A stretch of 54,141 bases of DNA from DTPS01 sp049591295 (GTDB lineage: Bacteria; Acidobacteriota; UBA4820; DSQY01), in assembly GCA_049591295.1 (NCBI GenBank), contig JBAWEQ010000155.1, positions 1-54,141 of the forward strand, given 5' to 3'. Shown in pieces: positions 51,560-54,141 of this stretch. The notes below the pieces were generated by a model. The model was not told the origin of the DNA. It saw nothing but the letters and a program-made list of their open reading frames with translations, and did not search any database. Position 1 is the first letter of the stretch, and the number at the start of each line of letters is the position of its first letter. A program made the translations under genes and the position numbers.

Positions 51560-51931
51560 CTACAGGCTGTCGATGAAGTCTTTGATGGCGTCCCAGGTCC
51601 ACACCACCGTCCTGACACCTTCCAAGTCTGTCCTGTCGTCCTTGTAGGCCCAGATGCCGAGGACGCGCTTCTTTTCCTCACGGGCGCACGCAATTTCCCA
51701 CTTCTGCCCACTGGAAGAGAGCGAGTTCTTGCTCACCAGTGCGATCACTCCATCCGACCTGCGAATTCGAGTACGGACTCGCTCCTTCCATTCGGAGCTG
51801 TAGGCTTCCTTCACGGACATGTCGACGTACTCGAACGGCGACTTCGTGTTCAGGGATTGCCCCTTGAGGAAGTCCCTCTGTCTCTCGTCCTCGATCGCAA
51901 ACGCTACGAACACCACCTTCTTATCTGCCAT
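51560..51931 (-). CDS. TIR-like (DUF1863/ThsB-type) protein
   Basis: A 123-residue single-domain protein: VVFVAFAIEDERQRDFLKG (6-24), the basic helix WKERVRTRIRRSDGVIALVS (48-67), and SSGQKWEIACAREEKKRVLG, where E79 in the W-E motif is the likely catalytic Glu of NADase TIR domains. Size and motifs match ThsB, the signal-producing sensor of Thoeris. AAAGGAGG precedes the ATG, giving strong translation. It is first in a two-gene unit with the caspase-like gene. Confidence 0.82.
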   Translation of the reverse strand: MADKKVVFVAFAIEDERQRDFLKGQSLNTKSPFEYVDMSVKEAYSSEWKERVRTRIRRSDGVIALVSKNSLSSSGQKWEIACAREEKKRVLGIWAYKDDRTDLEGVRTVVWTWDAIKDFIDSL

Positions 51932-52451
51932 TTGGTCCTCCTTTGCTGTTTCGAAATCTCATCTCGTGATCGGTGCGAGGGGGCAGCGCCTAGCCGCCTA
52001 ACGCCAATTAGGTGGAAGTGATAGACGGCGACATCCTTCGCTCGTGGCGGCATAGCACCCAATCGCCCAGCACTCGCAGATTTCTCTTCACCAAATTCCC
52101 CTTACAAATCATACCACCACCTCGGCCCGGGACGTCGTCCCCCGGATTAGGCGGAAGTGTTAGGCGGATGTGATAGCCGGCCGATGGCAAGCATCGGCCG
52201 CCACGGCCGAATGCCCTGTCTTCGAAGACCTCCCCCCGCCCTCATCACCTCATCACCTCATCACCTACCCCCCCTCCGTGCTCTCCGTGGTCTCCGTGGT
52301 GAATGCCTTTCTCCGTCCGCCTGGAAACGCCCCCCGCCCTTCGGGGTCGGACCGAGGGGGCGGGGTTGATGGGACTGTTGCCTCGCTGTTTCGCTGGTTC
52401 TCTGGTTCTATCACCTCCCTGGTTCGCTGTCTCTCTGTTTCCCTGTCTCGA
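51932..52451. repeat. Intergenic region upstream of the TIR gene
   Basis: No gene. It contains GCCTAAC at 51996-52002 and GTTAGGC at 52159-52165, which look like attC core sites, but the sequence between is not palindromic and carries direct repeats of a CACTTCCRCCTAAT word. Further on are CTCATCAC words (52240-52269), a complement of the CACGGAGAGCACGG motif (about 52275-52305), and GGTTCGCTG/CTGTTTCC words (52380-52450) reaching the stop of the next gene. Confidence 0.55.
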
Positions 52452-53126
52452 TCAGTTCGCCGTCTCGGGCGGGGTCTCGTCGTCGCCGTTGCCTTTCTTG
52501 GCCTTGGGGGTGGGCTTGAAGTAGCCGTCGGCCTTCTTGGGGTCCTTGAAGTAGAGGCTGGTGAGCTGGCGGTAGCTGCGCTTGTAGGCGTCGAGCCAGT
52601 TGACCTTCTCCGTGGTGAGCATGCCGTAGGCCTGCAGCTCCGCGTCGAGGGCGGCGCGGTGGGCGTCCATGGCGGTGGCGAGGTTGCCCATGGCGTTGGA
52701 GAGGGTGCCGCTGAAGGCCTTGAGGCTCTCGTCCTCCTCCTCGGACAGCTTGGAGAGGATCACGCCCGCCTTCTGCAGCTCCGCTTCCAAGGGGGCGGTG
52801 ACCACGGCGGTCATGCCGTCGGGGAAGTACTTGCGGAAGAGCGGCGCCTTCCGGCTGTTGCTCACCTTGCTCAGGAGGGCCAGCGCGAAGGCCTTGACCG
52901 CGTCGTCGAAGGCCTCGTCCTCCGCGTCGCGCACGGCCATGGCCCGCATGGTGGTCTTCTGGGCGGCCTTGTGCATCTGAAGCCGCTCGTTCAGGCGCCC
53001 CTGCGCCTTGGCCCAGGCGTCCGCCAGCTCCTTCTTGCCCGGGTCCGCCTCCACCCGCGTGGCGTGATAGACGCCGAAGGTCTCCAGCAGGGTCTCCGCA
53101 CTCAAGCTCTGACTCGGCAACCGCAT
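52452..53126 (-). CDS. Predicted helical cytoplasmic protein, function unknown
   Basis: A 224-residue protein I do not recognise. It is almost all alpha-helical and charged, without signal peptide or membrane helix. Segments include LADAWAKAQGRLNERLQ, DEAFDDAVKAFALALLSKV, a proline/glycine break (FRKYFPDGMTAVV), and a Lys-rich tail (PTPKAKKGNGDDE). GGAGGGAA lies upstream of the ATG. High GC at third positions fits its neighbours, supporting a real gene. Confidence 0.65.
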   Translation of the reverse strand: MRLPSQSLSAETLLETFGVYHATRVEADPGKKELADAWAKAQGRLNERLQMHKAAQKTTMRAMAVRDAEDEAFDDAVKAFALALLSKVSNSRKAPLFRKYFPDGMTAVVTAPLEAELQKAGVILSKLSEEEDESLKAFSGTLSNAMGNLATAMDAHRAALDAELQAYGMLTTEKVNWLDAYKRSYRQLTSLYFKDPKKADGYFKPTPKAKKGNGDDETPPETAN

Positions 53127-53339
53127 GTTTCCCTCCTCTGTGCTCCACTGGCCCCCTCGCCGGGGACCATCCCCGGCCCCGGAAGGCCTTTGACCGCATC
53201 TCGCTGCTCATTCGGCCCGCCGAGCCCCCATGGCGGACCGGCCACACCCGATTTCCGCGCTTCGGGCCGGGTTTTCCCCTCCCGAAGAGGCGATCCGCGC
53301 CCTCGTGCGCTGCTTTTCCCACGCCGAGGCGTACACCCG
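53127..53339. other. Non-coding spacer before the 42-bp array
   Basis: Upstream region of the helical protein. GC-rich, without a recognisable promoter pair, RNA or conserved ORF. Confidence 0.4.
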
Positions 53340-53633
53340 GCGATTCGTGCGCAGGTTTCGCCGAGTTGAAGCGGTAACCTAGCGATTTCTGCGCAACTAT
53401 CACCAAGTTGAGACGGATACTCGGCGATTCTCGCGCACCTATCGCCAAGTTGAGCCCGACACCTGGCGATCTTTGGGCGCGTTTCACGAAGTGGAGGCCG
53501 ACACTTGGTGATTCTTGAGCAGGGTTCGCCAAGGCGAGGTGTCCACTCGGCGATTTGCGCGCACGTTTCACGAAGTGGACGCGGTGACTTGGCGATTTCT
53601 GCGCACGTTTCGCCACGTTGCGGCGGCAGCCCC
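53340..53633. repeat. Seven-unit tandem repeat, exact 42-bp period
   Basis: Units start at 53340, 53382, 53424, 53466, 53508, 53550 and 53592, each opening GYGATT or GCGATC. The units differ at many positions, yet no insertion or deletion has occurred. A rough consensus is GCGATTTCTGCGCACGTTTC followed by GCCAAGTTGAGGCGGACACTTG-like sequence. Several units carry TTGGCGA ... TCGCCAA arms that can pair. 42 bases equals 14 codons, and two minus-strand frames are open across the array (one reads as ETCARIAxxPxxLG repeats, the other as FVKRAQKSPSxRLN repeats); the plus frame has two stops. No ribosome site or domain supports a particular frame. Confidence 0.9.
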
Positions 53634-54141
53634 GGCCACCCCGCGAAGAGGGGCACGGATGGGCGGCGGGAGGTCACGAGATCGGCCCCCGGGAAGCCGC
53701 CCCCAACCCGGGAAGGCCCGGACCCGGCGCCGGATGGACGGGAAGGGCGGCCGAGGACGCAGCTCAGCGCGCACCCTGCCGGGCCGCCCCTCGGCGCCTC
53801 ACGCTCGTGTGGTCTTCCGGAATCCCCCCGGAGCATCCCTTCTGTCCCTTGCACTCCCCCCCTCCGGTCGGCACGGGCCTCAGCCGCCGCGGCTTCTCGC
53901 CGGTGCGGCCGCTCGTCCCACTTGGCCCTTACCGTCCGGTCCGATGCAATGCGCGCCCAGATGATGCTCTGCCGGGGAATGGGGATGGTGTAGCACAGGA
54001 GAATGCCGCCGCGCAAGGGGGGCGAGCCGTGAGCCGCGAGCAGAGGAAGAACCGCCCGCGGCCTCGGTGTCCTTCGCGGTCATGGCTGTCCAAAACATTT
54101 CAGCTTGCATTTGAGGGGGGTTGCCTTCCGGAGCGAAGCGG
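53634..54141. other. Non-coding or unassigned end of window
   Basis: Open frames exist on both strands as expected at this GC content, but none has a convincing start, ribosome site or recognisable family. The last 61 bases (54081-54141) resemble the complement of 15126-15185, marking a dispersed repeat that may continue beyond the window. Confidence 0.45.

Noticed and set aside
51996..52165. A second, long attC site bounded by GCCTAAC and GTTAGGC
   Set aside because: The 156 bases between the two core-like heptamers are not palindromic and contain direct repeats of a short word; only the inner heptamer is kept as a possible cassette boundary.
53340..53633. CRISPR array
   Set aside because: Units are contiguous 42-bp repeats diverged from each other, with no unique spacers between identical repeats and no cas genes.
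53102..54016. A 304-residue repeat protein on the minus strand covering the 42-bp array
   Set aside because: No convincing start or ribosome site, a second minus frame is equally open, and the parts outside the array look like non-coding GC-rich sequence; kept as an open question under the array.

Overview
The window is high-GC bacterial chromosome from a diderm: it carries lpxC, bamD, a 16-stranded-type porin ending in Phe and OPT/ABC transporters. An Acidobacteriota-like lineage fits the gene neighbourhoods and the cysteine-rich insertions in EF-Tu and RpoB, but that placement is inference and needs a phylogeny.

Layout. 1-14.8 kb is the ancestral translation/transcription cluster: tRNA-Thr(TGT), tRNA-Tyr, tRNA-Gly(TCC), tRNA-Thr(GGT), tuf, rpmG, tRNA-Trp, secE, nusG, rplK, rplA, rplJ, rplL, rpoB, rpoC. 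14.8-16.5 kb is a repeat-rich spacer with two small unrecognised membrane/exported proteins. 16.6-21.2 kb has a porin, an exported TPR protein and an OPT transporter, the last closing an operon PASTA protein-rpe-thioesterase-bamD-OPT. 23.9-26.1 kb is accD-folC, meeting a WYL regulator tail to tail. 27.1-29.2 kb is an ECF sigma/anti-sigma/Spy-like/yraN operon; then lpxC. 30.8-34.2 kb is dprA-topA, divergent from a second ECF sigma/anti-sigma pair with a TlpA-type thioredoxin. 35.9-44.7 kb is a long leftward run: ABC ATPase, permease, TPR anchor, prepilin peptidase, histidine kinase, a thioredoxin-fold TPR protein with an in-frame UGA, and comEC. 45-47.8 kb has threonine aldolase, a membrane methyltransferase and a broken SRPBCC gene. 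48-52 kb is an accessory island: a DUF262-HNH protein with an EcoRI-family adenine methylase, an attC-like integron site, and a caspase-like peptidase with a TIR-like protein (type IV Thoeris-like defence). The end holds one helical protein of unknown function, a seven-unit 42-bp repeat array and non-coding sequence.

Most notable signals: (1) Two copies of a ~190-nt structured element, one after tRNA-Gly and one after tRNA-Trp, each ending in an exact 25-nt copy of its own host tRNA 3' end and starting with the reverse complement of that tRNA's T-arm; several helices show compensatory changes between the copies. I do not recognise this as a named class. (2) A probable selenocysteine thioredoxin-like protein (UxxC) at 38378-39451. 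(3) An attC-bounded TIR + caspase defence cassette. (4) Zinc-ribbon-like insertions in RpoB and a Cys cluster in EF-Tu. (5) Several unrelated families of short intergenic repeats.
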